A stretch of 64,000 nucleotides of DNA. It comes from Rhabdornis inornatus. Its lineage: Eukaryota > Chordata > Aves > Passeriformes > Rhabdornithidae. The stretch covers positions 157,955-221,954 of the forward strand of contig VWZS01009602.1 of NCBI GenBank assembly GCA_013397075.1, read 5' to 3'. Below, in pieces: positions 49,701 to 62,346 of this stretch. The notes under the pieces are model-generated. The model worked only from the letters and a program-made list of their open reading frames with translations, was not told the DNA's origin and did no database searches. Position numbers and translations under genes: made by a program. Numbering within the stretch: the stretch's first letter is position 1; every line of letters starts with the position of its first letter.

Positions 49701-49875
49701 TGTTTTTCTCACATCTCATGTTAACTGCTTATGAAATGCTTAAAAATTTACAGCTGTTTTCTCCATCAACTCAGTTCTTCACAGACCAATTTTAAAGCCT
49801 GTTTTATTTTGATGTTTTCTGGGCTTGCCTCCTCTCAACCTCTCAAAAGTTGAATAACAGGCTTTTAATTTTTCA
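43739..49875. other. Non-coding DNA without a recognisable gene; possible conserved part near 45.4-45.65 kb
   Basis: Mostly AT-rich unique sequence. A GC-richer patch at 44560-44990 contains short frames but no recognisable gene. The 45400-45650 part has non-repetitive AT-rich texture (for example CAAGCAATTTAATCAGCAG near 45534) like conserved non-coding DNA, which is unproven. A (TATTGATA)3 octamer repeat lies at about 49023-49046. A short (CA)n run occurs near 46999-47006. Confidence 0.5.
49023..49046. repeat. TATTGATA octamer repeat, three copies
   Basis: Three adjacent copies of TATTGATA, preceded by a TATATAT spot at about 49009-49016. It is a small AT-rich tandem repeat. Confidence 0.85.
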
Positions 49876-49877
49876 CT

Positions 49878-50120
49878 ATAGAATTATAAAATATCTGGAG
49901 TTGAAAGGGATCCATGAGGATCATCAAGTCCAACTCCCTGCTCCTCACAGAACTACCTAAAATTAAACCACGTGACCAAGAGCATTGTCCATACACTCCT
50001 TGGACTGGTTTGGGGTCAGTGCTCCAGTCTCTGACCACCTTCTTAGTGAAGAACCTTTTCCTAACGCCCAGTGTGAACTTCCCCTGATGCAGCTTCATAC
50101 CAAGCTCCGTGCCAAGGGTT
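49878..50120 (-). mobile_element. CR1 LINE 3' end, 5'-truncated
   Basis: On the + strand it starts with the inverted tail ATAGAATTATAAAAT (49878-49892). GAGTTGAAAGGGATCCATGA and ATCATCAAGTCCAACTCCCT follow, then the ACCACCTTCTTAGTGAAGAA and CCTTTTCCTAACGCCCAGTG blocks that mark a reverse-oriented CR1. About 240 bases survive. No coding capacity remains. The far boundary, near CAAGCTCCGTGCCAAGGG, is approximate. Confidence 0.94.
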
Positions 50121-52729
50121 TAGACTATCTAAGAATTATTAAAAAAAGGATATCTGGAGAAATCTGCACTCAGTGAGAGAATCTAGGAAGTCTTTTTGAC
50201 TGGACCTGTAGCCATTGTTCTCTTTATACACGAGCAGGAAAAATAGGTAAAAGGCTTTTTATGAGATCTGCAAAAGCTGTTCTAATCCAGGGTCATTTAG
50301 GATTTCTCCTGATTTCCAGCTACCAGGGAGTTTTATGAGGAGATCTGGCAATCTGCATCAAGCAGCTGTTCAGGCAGTTTTACTGTGCAGAGCAAGCAGA
50401 TCCCATGCAGAACACATCATGAGCAGCTTTTTCGACTCATGGCTCAACCAGCAAGGAAAAGATTTGTATAAGAGGGAATAAACTAATATTTTCACAAAGT
50501 CTCAAATTTTTGATGAGAGAGGAAAGAGGATACACCTCTGTTTCAGAACTGGAGATAACTACAGCAAAAGTCTGATGGAGCAGACTGCATTGTGATGTCA
50601 TCAGGCCATCAACAAGCCTCTTGTCTCACTCATGACCTTATTCAGTATGGAGAATATATAAACTGAAATGGCATGAATATAACGTGCTTCCAACAACTCA
50701 TAAATGAACAAAAGCATGGTGAGGTGCCTTAAAGGGTGAGGGTCACGTTTTGGGGATCCTGATTAAACTGAATCTGAATGCATTTGTCCTTACTACACTG
50801 CATTTACAAAGATGCTCCTGATACCATGTACCTGTACATGACATATGGCTCTCTGACTGCTTTCCAGTTAAAAGGGGTACCAGAAGGCTTCCACACTAGC
50901 AAAGACTGTACTGTAGTCAACAGTCAGTAGGAATGACTGTCCTTGTTCTCATCATTTCAGGCTTCAGCATCTGGTTTAAATATTTTAAAAGGTACCAAAT
51001 GACTGCCATAAGTTTTGTGAAGTATCCTAAAAATTCAACTGTAAAGCAGCTGTTAAAGTCAGATACTACATTTACTTAACTGAGTAGCCTGGACAATGCC
51101 ATAATTTGACAAAAAGCTTTGTGGCAGAGGTTATGGAACTGAAATGCTTTCACATGCAGAACAAAGTCTCTTCTCAAGTGTGTTTTCTGGCCTCCATCTC
51201 TACAAGAGTCTACACATATTTCAAAGCAAATGAATACATCACCAGACCAGACAGACTGAGCATCCTGTGTACAAATACAGCTGAAAGGGTTGGTCTAGTC
51301 AAGTGATTTTTCTCAGCTTTGGAGTTCCACCAGTTTTCAGGGGGGTCACAAATCCCTAGAGAGCAAACAGACACCTGAGAATACACTCATTTTTCTCAGT
51401 GATCTCCCCAGGATGGCTGACAGTGCCCAGAGACCCTGACTCCTCTCTGCTGGTAACCAGCACTGTGAACAAACACCTGCCAAAGTGCAAGATTACCCAC
51501 AGCCATGTTATACCCGAAAAACTTCTAAATAAATGTAAATGGAGATAAGTTAGAGTAAAAGCACCACCTGGTACACAGATCCATACTAATGTAGTATGTG
51601 TGCATGCACATGACTGTGAGTTTAATTAAATTGCCAATTGAAAATTGAAACCTTTAGAAGGAAAAACCCACAAGATTCTGAAATACATAATTTTTCCTCT
51701 ACAAGAATATACCAAAACAAACCAGTAATATCTACAGAAAGAGGAGGAGAGACAAGTGTTGTAGCATCATTCAGTACATAAAATAGGTGTCTATTTTGCT
51801 GTGGTACATTAGGATACCCCAAAACTAAATTCTAGACATTCCTCACATGGGAAGGGGCAAACAGTTAAAAACAAAATTGTCACAATTGTGTCAGAGACAA
51901 TTAAAGTCAATAATGCTTACAAACTGAAAGAAAGATGCAGTCAGTATTCCTTCTCACAGGCTTTAAACTGCATTTTTCTTGTCTGATTATTGAGAAACCT
52001 TTCAGAACTGCAGCACAATAGCACAGTATACCTAATTTGGGCTTTTATTTCCCCTCAAGCACTACAGAGGGTCAGGTACATATATCATGTAGCAAGAACA
52101 TCTGAATAACCAGATAACTGAGGCAGTATGGAGAGCAGTTCTCCATCCTTTCATCCTTGTAGACAGTATTTGTCCCTTTGATCCCTGAGCAGATCAAACA
52201 AAATCCACTAATCAATTATTTCCTTTTTTGTCTTTCAGATGCTGCCACAGGCCTTCAAATACTGATGGCTAAGTACTTCAGGAATATTTTATTTGTTTAC
52301 TTTTATAAGACAAATGTTTATCACAAAGGAATATTTTTTTTTATCTTATTATTTTTCCCACCATCCGAACCCATAAATTTAAATATTCATATGAAAATAT
52401 TTGTGAAAGCTTTTTAGTATTAATTATTTTGAATAGAAATTTTGGAAAAATATGGGAAACTTGTGGTGAGGAAGTGGATTTCTTACAGTGACATTTTTCA
52501 AAACTGCTGAAAATTGGACTTGAGAGCATCTTCACTCCCACTTGCAAAAGTTTAGAGGGGTGGGCTTGAATGGACTATTTGAGGGGCAGCAGAGGAGAAA
52601 AACTGCTACTGCAACTCTGAGTTTTAACAGGAATATGAGGAAGAGCCTGCATGAAAATGAAAATAAAAATTAGTGACTTCATCTGCCCACTTTTCTGTGG
52701 CATTTAAAGTGTTTGAAGGACTGACTACC
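50121..52729. other. Non-coding DNA without a recognisable gene
   Basis: Unique sequence of mixed composition with short frames only. No tandem array, mobile element or RNA gene was recognised. Confidence 0.55.
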
Positions 52730-53300
52730 TGCTGGAATTCAGAATGCAAGAAATTCTCACAACATTGGGCCTGTAAATCAAAGCCTGGAAAATAACACAG
52801 GATTGGAACTGAGGTCTTGGGAAAAGCTTCCAAGCTTAGGTGCTAGAAGCAAGAATTTAGATTTAAAGCCTAAAGCAGAGACTTGTTCAGTTGAGCAAAG
52901 TTTAGCTATAAAGTTTAAGATAGAGAAAGAATAAAGTAGATATAAAGGTGACAGAGTAGCCTCAAGAATAGATCTGTGTGTTAGAACAGGATTGGCTGAG
53001 AAAGGTCACACTGTAATTAGATGAAATTTTTTAGTATTTGATTAGAAACATAAATATCTTTGTTGGCAATGTTTTATTGGTTAATAAGTCCTTAAAAGAT
53101 CTTGTAACCATGAATCTTGTGACTACTGGTCACTCTCTCAACACCTGTAACAAGAACTCGCGTTTTCTGTAGAAGATAAGAAAAATAAATTGCACTTTCT
53201 AAGCAGGCAGAAGTCCCATCTCCCTGTCCCACCCAGAGCAAGAAAGAATCCCTGTGCAAAGTGATAATGTGGCAGCAAACAGCCCACAGCTCCCACCTGA
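52730..53300 (+). mobile_element. Probable solo LTR of a songbird-type endogenous retrovirus
   Basis: From memory, the order of motifs resembles LTRs seen repeatedly in songbird genomes. It runs from GAATTTAGATTTAAAGCCTA through AGTTTAAGATAGAGAAAG, AGGTGACAGAGTAGCCT and TTTTATTGGTTAATAAGTCC to TTAAAAGATCTTGTAACC. A CACTCTCTCAACACCTGTAA block and AATAAA (53184-53189) follow, then a GCACTTTCTAAGCAGGCAG stretch and CCATCTCCCTGTCCCACCC. A polyadenylation signal about 900 bases from any gene with this context fits an LTR R region. No internal retroviral sequence is adjacent. Both ends and the family are uncertain. Confidence 0.6.
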
Positions 53301-54569
53301 GTTGTGTTTTTTTACACGTGCTTTGTGTCCATCTCAGAGCATCAGACACCGCTCTGTGGGACAACTCCTCACCTAATCAAAACCCCTCACTAAAACTCAC
53401 ATCTGTCTATCACAATTCTTACTGCCCCATGTTCTGCTTGTTTGTTTTTTTGGTGCTGCAGCTGCAGACACAAAGGGTCCCCTTCAGCTACTCCATCACA
53501 AAATGCTGATCTGGAAAGTTCAGTCCTGAGCAGTCCCACACGACTTTTAGTGCTACCAACATCTCAGCAAAATTAAGCTTAAAAGCTTTGTTGGCAATTA
53601 AAAATAATGAACACTTAAAACTTGACATATCATCCTGTTTTGTTCTGTTGGAAGTTTGTGAGAAGAGAAACATTATTTCTTTAGACTTTGAATAGCAGAG
53701 ATCACCAAGCAAGAAGAAAACTCGATTTAGAAGGAAGAGCGGTTGAGTTGCTGCCCTGCAATCTTCAGAGTGAGAAAGGATACACATTAAGGATGGGAGA
53801 ATTAATTAATGTGAGAATTAATGAATTACATTAATTACACATTGAGGATGGGAGAAGTCTGGGCAAAGGGGAGGAAGTCTGAGTTGGAAGGACAACAGTG
53901 GACCTGGGGTGACAATAACCTGATATCTGAACAGGTTACTCACCACGTGGGTGCTGAGAGAAGGTGGGAAGTTGTTGTAGGTGGGTGTCACAGAAACACT
54001 AATTAAGGGTTAAAAGGAAAAGGAACACAACAAACTGAATAAAGCTCAAGCAACCTAGGAGGGGAATTATTTCAAAATAGTGGAAGGAGGAAGAAAAGAC
54101 ATGGGATGCACTGGAAAAACAAAATTAATAAAAAATGTACAAATACAGTGCATATATATTTTTTTTTTTTAATGCTTTTATCCCACAAGAATGGGGAATA
54201 CCATCACTACTTAACATATGTCTGGAAAATTTTCCATTCGGCTTCTAATTTTTGGATTTGTTTGAAACACTTTTAGAGTGTATGTAGATTATTTAGCAAG
54301 GAAAGTTTACCTAAGAAATCGTATCTCAGCTGTTTTCCACAGACATGTTTCTTAAAATGCTGCACACACGGATGTGATAACAAGAGAATAGCAAAAGCAA
54401 TTATTCATTGTGAGAATAACAAAAACAATGATTCATTGTTGATAGGGTGACTAAACTTTTCAAAGCAATAGCACAGAAGAGAGCCTGCAGATATTATTGT
54501 TTAACTCCTAGGTGTTTTCAGTTATCAAAGAATGGTAATCAAGCACCAGGGTGGAATTAATTGAACTGC
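53301..54569. other. Non-coding DNA with small duplications
   Basis: No gene was recognised. It contains two copies of a 20-base word around ACACATTRAGGATGGGAGA (53781-53800 and 53836-53855), separated by ATTAATT-rich palindromic sequence. It also holds the 28-bp tandem duplication at 54384-54439 and a T-rich run at about 54159-54171. Confidence 0.55.
54384..54439. repeat. 28-bp tandem duplication
   Basis: Two adjacent 28-base copies, each starting GAGAATA and ending ATTCATTGT, differ at three positions. It is a small diverged duplication. Confidence 0.9.
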
Positions 54570-54720
54570 AAAATGCTTTAGTTTAGGAAGACCCTATGGA
54601 GGCCATACAGTCCAATCACCTGCTCAAGGGAGGGCTGAGTTCAAAGGTAAATCAGATTTCTCAAGACTCATACAGCCAGGTTTTGAAAATCTTCAAGAGT
54701 GCAGAGACTAAAACCCCTCT
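54570..54720 (-). mobile_element. Old CR1 LINE fragment
   Basis: GGAGGCCATACAGTCCAATC, ACCTGCTCAAGGGAGGGCTG and CAGGTTTTGAAAATCTTCAA followed by GAGTGCAGAGACTAAAACCC match the reverse-strand CR1 3' region in order. Divergence is high, and the octamer tail and 5' part are gone or unrecognisable. The boundaries are approximate. Confidence 0.75.
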
Positions 54721-57700
54721 TCTGTCACTTCCAAATAAAATATATGTGTTTTTCAAGCTCCTATAGACACCTTGAACAACTCTAGATGTTAAAATGTTAG
54801 TTTTTTGGTTCGGAATTCACCCAGAGGATCATTTATCCCTATGGCAGCTGTCTAATAGAGTTGGAATCTTTTTCCCTTCTGTGGGTACCTATTTCACCTC
54901 CCTCGGCACAAAAATATCCCAGAAGAATAATTTATATGAGACAAATAACCTTTGAAAACTAAAGTTATATAAATGACCCTAATTATGATGTTCAGGCTTG
55001 AGCTCATTACAGCTTCCTCTTGTGTGGGGGCCCTTCCAGCATTCCATATTACTCATGGAATACTAGCATTGATTCAAAATGGAATTTCTTTTGGAGAAAA
55101 TCTTGTAGTGCATGATAGTGACAGTTCCATGCACGAGAGAAAGCCAGCACCAAGAAGAAAATTATGAGAAATGGGGAAATGATTTGATGATGTCTTTTCT
55201 GATGAAGGAGAAAGGGATTGCATAAATTAGACACAATTTTATCACAGGGAGATTAAAGGAATTAAGAATTTAAGAAAAGCCAACTGAGACACAGCACTGC
55301 CCTGGCACTGTGCTACAACTTTAAAATTCCATATGAATAAAGAGAGAGGCAGCAATGTAGGTCATGGACATTGCTGTCTGTCTGGCTAGTGCACAAACTC
55401 ATGGCATCAGAAAAACAGCCCAGATAATCCTTTGCTGAAGAATTTCTGGGTTTACTTGGACCAGCAGTTTGCAAGACCTGTAGATTCATTGGGATGAAGC
55501 TCTTCTCCAGTAGGCACCTATCACTCTGATAAAGGATTTTGCTGAAAACACATTTAGGTGTCATGGTGTCATCACACAGCTCCCAGAGCCAGAATCCACA
55601 CTGGGATATCCACGCCCTCTGAAGGTGCAGGTTAAGTTTGGGTGAAAGGAAAAGTAAATTCTCTTGGTGGAACATAAGGAAGAAAGCATACTGCTTGTAA
55701 TAGCAGGAGAGTTTCAATGGTAAAGAAAAAAAAACCCAGCAAACAGAATATAGGATTTCCACACATTTCAATTAAAGAAGCCCTTAATCTCATCTATTGA
55801 CATGTATCCATTAAATTGCAGCATGGGCTGAATCTAAAAGACAAATAAAAGTGGGAATAAAAAAAAAAGAGAAGATACAAGATTTGGGTGCTTGTCATCT
55901 TTTATTTTACCAGTTATTGATCATTTTTCATTTTGAGTTTTAAAAATTACACTGTAATCCTTATGGGACAAGAAGCACATTTAACTGTGTGTCTGTGGCA
56001 GGATTTTGTCACCAAATATGTTTGAAAATATTATGTATTCTCAGCATTGCTTCTCCTCTGTCTAAACCAAACCCAATTTCTGCTGGAAACGTGACATTTA
56101 TGAAAGTTTTTAGTTATTAGCTATGTCTTTAACAAATACTTCCTTTAAAATAATCCCATCATATCAGCTACCTGAAAGATTAATAAATTGCACAATGCTT
56201 GGAAGTATTTGCTGTTGTCCACATTGTTTATATATATTCTCTCTCTATGAATCAGAGAAAAGTAAATCTTTTCTTCTTCTCCCCTTGCTTCTCTCCCTGC
56301 AGTTATTTAGAAGTCCAGTTCATATATTGTGTCCTACTTTGATAAGAAAGAAATATTATTGATATTTTTTATTTCAGTTTGATAAAAAACATGTTTGTTT
56401 TCGTTCATAGATTTAAGGCCCCAAAATGGACCAGTACCGTAAATAAAACATGCAATCTCATTTTAAAAATTTATTACAAGGAATTTTGTTTATGATTTCA
56501 TGTTCTCCAGTAATAATTAATTGGAGGTCTTCACTGGTCCCCACAGAATAACTATCATTCAAAATGCACTAAAGGATGATCAACACACAGCAGCACATCT
56601 TCAGCAAAGAAAGTAACCATATGTATTTTTACTACCAGTTTAACATAAATTTAAAACAAGTCATTTTACAGTGTGTGTGTTTTGCAAACACTGCCCAAAA
56701 AATAGCTAATTTGCCAGTTTCTAAGAGTTTGAGGATTTTTTACTGAAGTTACAAGAATTACTAAACACTTGAATGAGAATGCTTTGCACTTTTACAGTGA
56801 CTTTCATTGGAGCCTTTGGAAAAGCATTAAAACTGAGTTGATTAATTAACAATAACTATGTTCAATAACACATTGAAAGGAATTCATTTTTTATTCCACA
56901 TGATTTTGACTGCATTTAAAACAACAATACAACGAAGGCAAAACCAGCAACAGAGCAGTTTTAGCTCCACTGAACAGAGAAGAAATTTATCCAGAGAATA
57001 TATGGCCACCATACACTTCATCCCTCACATGAAACCCCAAATTCTTAGGGCAAGGATGGACTTGGTAGCACATGCCAATGAAAAAAAAATGATCTTCTAA
57101 TTCAGTGAGACCTTATTATCCTCTCTTACTGCAGAACAGTTCCTGCATGAAGATTATGAAAGTTAAAGCAAACACTGAGGGCTATTCTGCATTTGCAAAT
57201 CAGACCTCGCTCTGATTTTCATATATTCCAGATGTGGTTTTTATCAGCAATTTGAATACAGTACAGAAAAATAGAACACTAAAGGTATCTTGGCATCCTG
57301 AGTCTCTCTTTTCCAAAGTGAATTATTTATTGATGGAAGCAATCCTTTTAACAACCTGTGTTTCTAGCTTTTCATGCCATTTCTTAGCTCCTATTTATGC
57401 AAATTCTTGAATTTTCCCAAACCAATTGTATAATTCCCTACATGCTTTTTACATCTTAAATAATTTCTTTGTTATTTTATTATTGTTCCAAAACTTATTT
57501 TGGAAATGTGTTTTTGTTGTTGTGGAAGTTTCCATGCTCTCTTTCATGGTGTTTTGGAATTTTCCTCATTTTTCTGTTTATGTTGAAGTGCATGAACCAG
57601 TCACAGAGTGCCTGGTCAGCATGTCCCACCAAGGATATTTTGGAATGATGAAATGTTGAATATTATTCTCTCTCCTTCACTGATAAACCTGAACTTATGT

Positions 57701-57814
57701 TTACATTTTAAAGTGTTCAACCCCTTAGGCAGACCAGTGCTTTAAGAAAATAAAATTCTTCCTAATCATTTGCATCTTCACTAATTTCATGGCTGCTGAT
57801 GCTAACTGGAGAAT
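54721..57814. other. Non-coding DNA without a recognisable gene
   Basis: AT-rich unique sequence. The reverse strand carries a 152-codon frame (55313-55771) that I do not recognise. It has no repeats, signal peptide or domain that I can see, and a frame of this length is within chance for the window. No RNA gene or mobile element was seen. Confidence 0.5.
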
Positions 57815-57995
57815 CAGAGAGCAGCTGAGGTGTCTGTGATACCCACCCTGCTCACAGCAGGGTCAGTTACTGCAGGCTTATGTCCAATTCTGTTTTGAAC
57901 ATCTCCAAGGACAAAGACTCCACAACTCCTCTGGGCAACCTGTGCAAGCATGTGACCAATCTCAAAGTTAAAAACAAAAAATTCCAGCTGACCCT
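57815..57995 (-). mobile_element. Old CR1 LINE fragment
   Basis: The + strand reads CACCCTGCTCACAGCAGGGT, then TTTTGAACATCTCCAAGGAC, AGACTCCACAACTCCTCTGG and GCAACCTGTGCAAGCATGTG. This is the reverse-oriented CR1 3' region in the expected order. The octamer tail is not recognisable and the copy is diverged. There is no coding capacity. Confidence 0.85.
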
Positions 57996-58684
57996 GGTCA
58001 ACCACACAAATTGAGAATCTTGTGTTGAATTTCCTCGATTTCAGGAAAGATGAACAAAGGAAACCAGATCACACCTTTTCTTTTTTTGTTTTCCTCCTTT
58101 ACCTCTGATGAGGAACATTTGCTGCACATTAGCCCTTAATCTTATGCCAATTTCTATACAAAGCAAGAAGAATATTTCAGCAACACCAGCATCATTCTCT
58201 GCCTAGAGTTACTGAGATTGAGTCATGACCTAAAGAACTACAAAGAGAACATATGATTATATCAAGCAGAGTCACCTGAGTGTGAAGTATTTGTATTTTC
58301 ATAGTACATACTGTGTGTTTCACTAAAGGGTCAGAGAGTTTTTGCAACGATTAAATGGTGTATTCTTAATATCAGCATCTCCCTTCTGTAACTCATTTGT
58401 ATGACTGACTAAAGCAAAGGTTCAGCACTTCACCAGGAAAAGGATTTGACCCACTGACAAGAAAGAAAATGAGATGAAAAATAACAAAACACAGGACACC
58501 GGTCTAAAAAGCTCTTCATCTTTGAAAAAGGCTTAATTAGCTGACTGAAGTCTGTGCTGTACACCATAGAGCTCTTAATGACTGGCCTGTGGAGCAAACT
58601 CCTACAATTTGTTCAGGTTAACCACAGTTTTAAACACATGGTATTTATTTATCTAAGACTGACTGTATTTTGCAGAAGTGCCAA

Positions 58685-58710
58685 CATTAGGAAAATGTGT
58701 TTTCCTAATG
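58685..58710. repeat. Perfect 11-bp inverted repeat with 4-base loop
   Basis: CATTAGGAAAA (58685-58695) and TTTTCCTAATG (58700-58710) flank TGTG. Unlike the AT-only hairpin at 42 kb, this stem has mixed sequence, so chance is less likely. It does not end in a T-run typical of Pol III and is too short for a miRNA precursor on its own. Confidence 0.9.
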
Positions 58711-61700
58711 AAATAGTCTGTGATCCCATTCCTATTTTGCTGCTGCTTATCCTGCCTTGTTTTAAACAATAGAAAGAAGCTTCCATTATTGGTTGGCTTA
58801 ACCCTGCAAGGTACATAACCCTAAATGTTTTTAAGGGTGGGAGCTGTTCACTGATTCTAATGAGACACCTGCTTAGTTCAGTACTAGGGAATTTAATCCA
58901 GGAGCAGAAATGTAAATTTCTAACAGTGTCTTGAATGTGCAGCAGCCTTGACCTCCTCTTTCAGGGCATTGTGTTCCATTCCTTCCTTCCCCTTTATGCT
59001 TGTATAAAGATAAGATTTTATTGTTAGTGCTAATTGAGAAAATAGCCTCTGCCCATCAGTATTACCCTCTAGAGCAAGATGCAGTATCATGTGTTTGCAC
59101 ATCCTGTGGCTGTTACTCATCCATGTTGTTCCTGTGCAGCATTTGAATTGTAGAATTTGAACTGATGGGTTTATGAGTGAAAAGCTGTCATCTTCACATG
59201 CCAAGCCTATGATTTTTAAATTTATTAATCCCTGTTAATATCAAACCTTTCCTCACCATGCTTCTAAACCAACCTGCTCGTTAAACAGAAGCAGAAAATT
59301 TAGTCATCGGCAAATCTATAATTTATTATGCAAAAATTAAATATTTGATATGTTATGTAACTTACTAGCTAATTTAGTGATTATCTTACAAGATATACAA
59401 CAGCTGATTTTTGCCACTCATATACATTTAGAAGTTAAACCAAATCCTGCAAAACTTAAGCATGGTCTGCATGGAGTATATCAACTCTGCACAGCAACAG
59501 ATTTTGCTCATTAATGACTAATTACACTCCATTTTAAGAACTGGAATAATTTAATTATTTAAGAATCTTGCAATACATTCACTACAAAGCAGTGATATTC
59601 GTAATTCCAATTTTGTATTATCTTTGAAGTTTATGCAGTTAGGAAAAAAAAAAGATATTACAGTAAAATAAATGAAAATATGTTGTTAAGAAGACTCTAC
59701 TCACCCTAATTTTGCCTCTAACCCTTCCTTTCCCCCATCCAAAAAGCATTTTCTTTCATTAATTTTATTTAGCCCCTTGCTGCCTGCTGACAAGCAGTGA
59801 ATGTCCAACAAGAAGCTCTGGGAATGTAGACATACATCATGCAGTCTGTTTATTCATAGAGAATTAATAGAATGCTCTATAAAGTTCATTTAAAAATGCA
59901 TGCAAGACAATGTGAAAAACTTAACACTCTTCAGTTTTTCTGTGCAAATGTAGGCAAACTCATTTTATTAGTCACATTTGCCTTTTAAAATTGATGATCT
60001 TTGTCTTTTAAGCTCGTACTGGATTTTCAGAATCTGTCTGCTTCTTGTTTATAAATATCTTGCCTGATAAATGATATAGCATTCAAGTATCAGGCAAGCT
60101 GGCTGCAGACCTCTATAGGCTATTTTGTGGTCAGAAAGATGCCATGTTATTCTGGAACATCAGATGCATCCAAAATGCACTGTTCTGGAGACTGACAATG
60201 TGGCTAGCATTTTATACAATATTAATCTGGAAGTACTGACAGAGTGGCAGCCATTCACTTACATTTCAAAATGTTAACCACATAATTGTACAGGAGGGGT
60301 TCCTAAGGGCAGCTTTCCATTTAGGAGTGTTGCAGAGGATTTTGATGCTTCTGTTCACTCCGTAATGGAAGCCATGCAGGTCACAAACCCATAAAATACA
60401 CAAATGGTGTTTTAAGTTCAATGGTAGGTCCACACAGTGCAGAGCAGGTTAGCTACACATTGTTCCCAATTCAATAGAAATTTCACTAACTGTGCAGCAG
60501 AGATCTACATACATTTAACCTAAGCATCCATCTGTGCAATTTTTTTAGTCAGAGGTGCTTTTGCTGGGATCTTCAAAAAGCACTGACCAGCAACTACCAG
60601 ACACTAAACATGAAACTTTTCCCACATTCCTAATTGATTTTTACCTGTCTTGCCAGAATATTTTCCTGTGCTAGAACTGTCACTAGACACAAGGGCAAAA
60701 TATAGTTCCATCCTGATTTTCCTACTCAGCCATCTTTTCCACAGCAGAACTGCTACCAACACACAAGATCACTTAATCACTAACACCTCTGGCCAGATAC
60801 ACCAGCAGTGGCACACTGAGGATTTACAAAGCTTTCTTAACTTTCATTGCTTGTGACAGCTGCTATAAAAACAAAGAAATGCTGTTTCATTCTGAAGGGC
60901 AGCCAGCATTAGTATGCTGTGGCAATAGTTATCTTCTTACCACACAGGCTTCATAAAGCCATATGCTCATTTTAAGCCCAGGTAGCTCCACTGATTATGT
61001 GGGGTCTTGCTAAAGTCACAGCCAAAACTTTCTGTAATTTAATTTTGTAAAGAATATAGACATATACAGACTGGGTGATAGGGATGAAAATGTTTCAGTT
61101 ATTTGCTGGTTATGATGGCCATAAAGGTGTTCAGAAATCAAATGTAATAAGTAAACAGACCTCTGTTAAAAAGACCTGTCAGTTCTGTTTTACCACAGAT
61201 GCTCTTCTTCCTTCTCGTTCCTTTATTGAGACAAAATGCCCTCTTAGGTCTCCTTGGCTCCTTTACTTTACTTAGGTCCTTTATTATCTGTTAAATGACC
61301 CTACTCTAAAATAATGTCTATTATAAAAAAAAAACTTTAAATACTGTCTTTTAAAGTTACTTCACCTAAATACCTCTAAAAAGAAAATACTGCACTATAC
61401 AGATCCATTCAGCTTTTCTGCCAATCCCTTACTATCAAATCCTTTTACAGTTCTTTGTTGTGAAACCAACTATAGTGTTACATTGTCTGTCCTTACACAC
61501 ATTACTGCTGGATAAAGCCCTTGGTTCCCCAGACTAAATCTGTGCTGTTCCCTGCCCTGGTTTCTCAATGCTATCTCATTGCAGCAGCTCACATTGAAAG
61601 CGTGCTATTCCCACACCCACCAGCACAGCTCTTGGGATAAGAGCTGCACCATTGATACAGCATGTATTCTTTTCCATAGGTTCCCACCAGCATGTTGCTA

Positions 61701-61720
61701 ACAATTTCCTGGGCCTTATC

Positions 61721-61758
61721 AAAAAAAAAAAAAAAATAAATAAAAGAAAAAAAAAAAA
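61721..61758. repeat. A-rich simple repeat
   Basis: A16 is followed by TAAATAAAAG and a further A12. It is low-complexity DNA, with no retroposon body recognised on the left. Confidence 0.9.
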
Positions 61759-61999
61759 GCCTTTGAAAAGTGAAAACAAAGAATCAGACTCTATTGTTGT
61801 TCTACTTTCACTGCCCTAATCTGTTTTCCATCATACTACATGTAGTGACTACAAACATCACCTGATATAGATACCCCAATCAACAATTTACCATGGACAG
61901 TTATTGTTTGCTATCTGCAATCTTTCAGCCCAGTATTTGTGGCTTTCAAATGCTCCTTTTCACTCCCTTCTAGCAACCCGAATTGAGGCAAACCTCGTC

Positions 62000-62320
62000 C
62001 CCCTGCCTGCCCCAAAAGAACCTTTTGCCTGTCAGCAGGAGCAACAACTGAGTCAGTCGCACAGTTTGGGCTTCATTCAGGCAGGCACAACTCCCAGATC
62101 ACACGAGTTTGCCACGGAAATCACTCAGAAACAAAGTGTGGAGCATGCCACTTTGATTAAGTGTACAACTGGGATCCCTTACTTCCCAGCAGGAGCCCTT
62201 TCCCCTGGGCAAAGCTAAGGGCTTCTCAATCACACAAGAAAAATTCTGGTAAATGGGCAGGGGAGCACGAGGAGGGAGCAGGGTGGGGGGAAAGGATGAT
62301 CTTGGCTCTATTGCAGAAAA
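62000..62320. promoter_or_regulatory. Possible regulatory element with AP-1 site and retained CpGs
   Basis: This stretch keeps several CpG dinucleotides in an otherwise CpG-poor window. It contains a perfect AP-1 consensus TGAGTCA at 62049-62055, a GATTAAG-type core (about 62155) and G-rich boxes (62270-62293). It is unique sequence with no repeat signature. A distal enhancer or a weak promoter is possible, but no transcript start can be deduced. Confidence 0.25.
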
Positions 62321-62326
62321 TTATTT

Positions 62327-62346
62327 AAAAAAAAAAAAAAAAAAAA
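62327..62346. repeat. A20 homopolymer
   Basis: An uninterrupted run of 20 A, next to a purine-rich (left) and pyrimidine-rich (right) stretch. Confidence 0.95.

Noticed and set aside
55313..55771. 152-codon reverse-strand frame
   Set aside because: No domain or homology was recognised. With roughly 60% AT, an open frame of about 150 codons is expected about once by chance in 64 kb over six frames.
58925..59150. Possible very old CR1/L3-like fragment (reverse strand)
   Set aside because: Only a weak resemblance around TCTTGAATGTGCAGCAGCCT and GGGCATTGTGTTCCATTCC. Not enough ordered blocks to call it.
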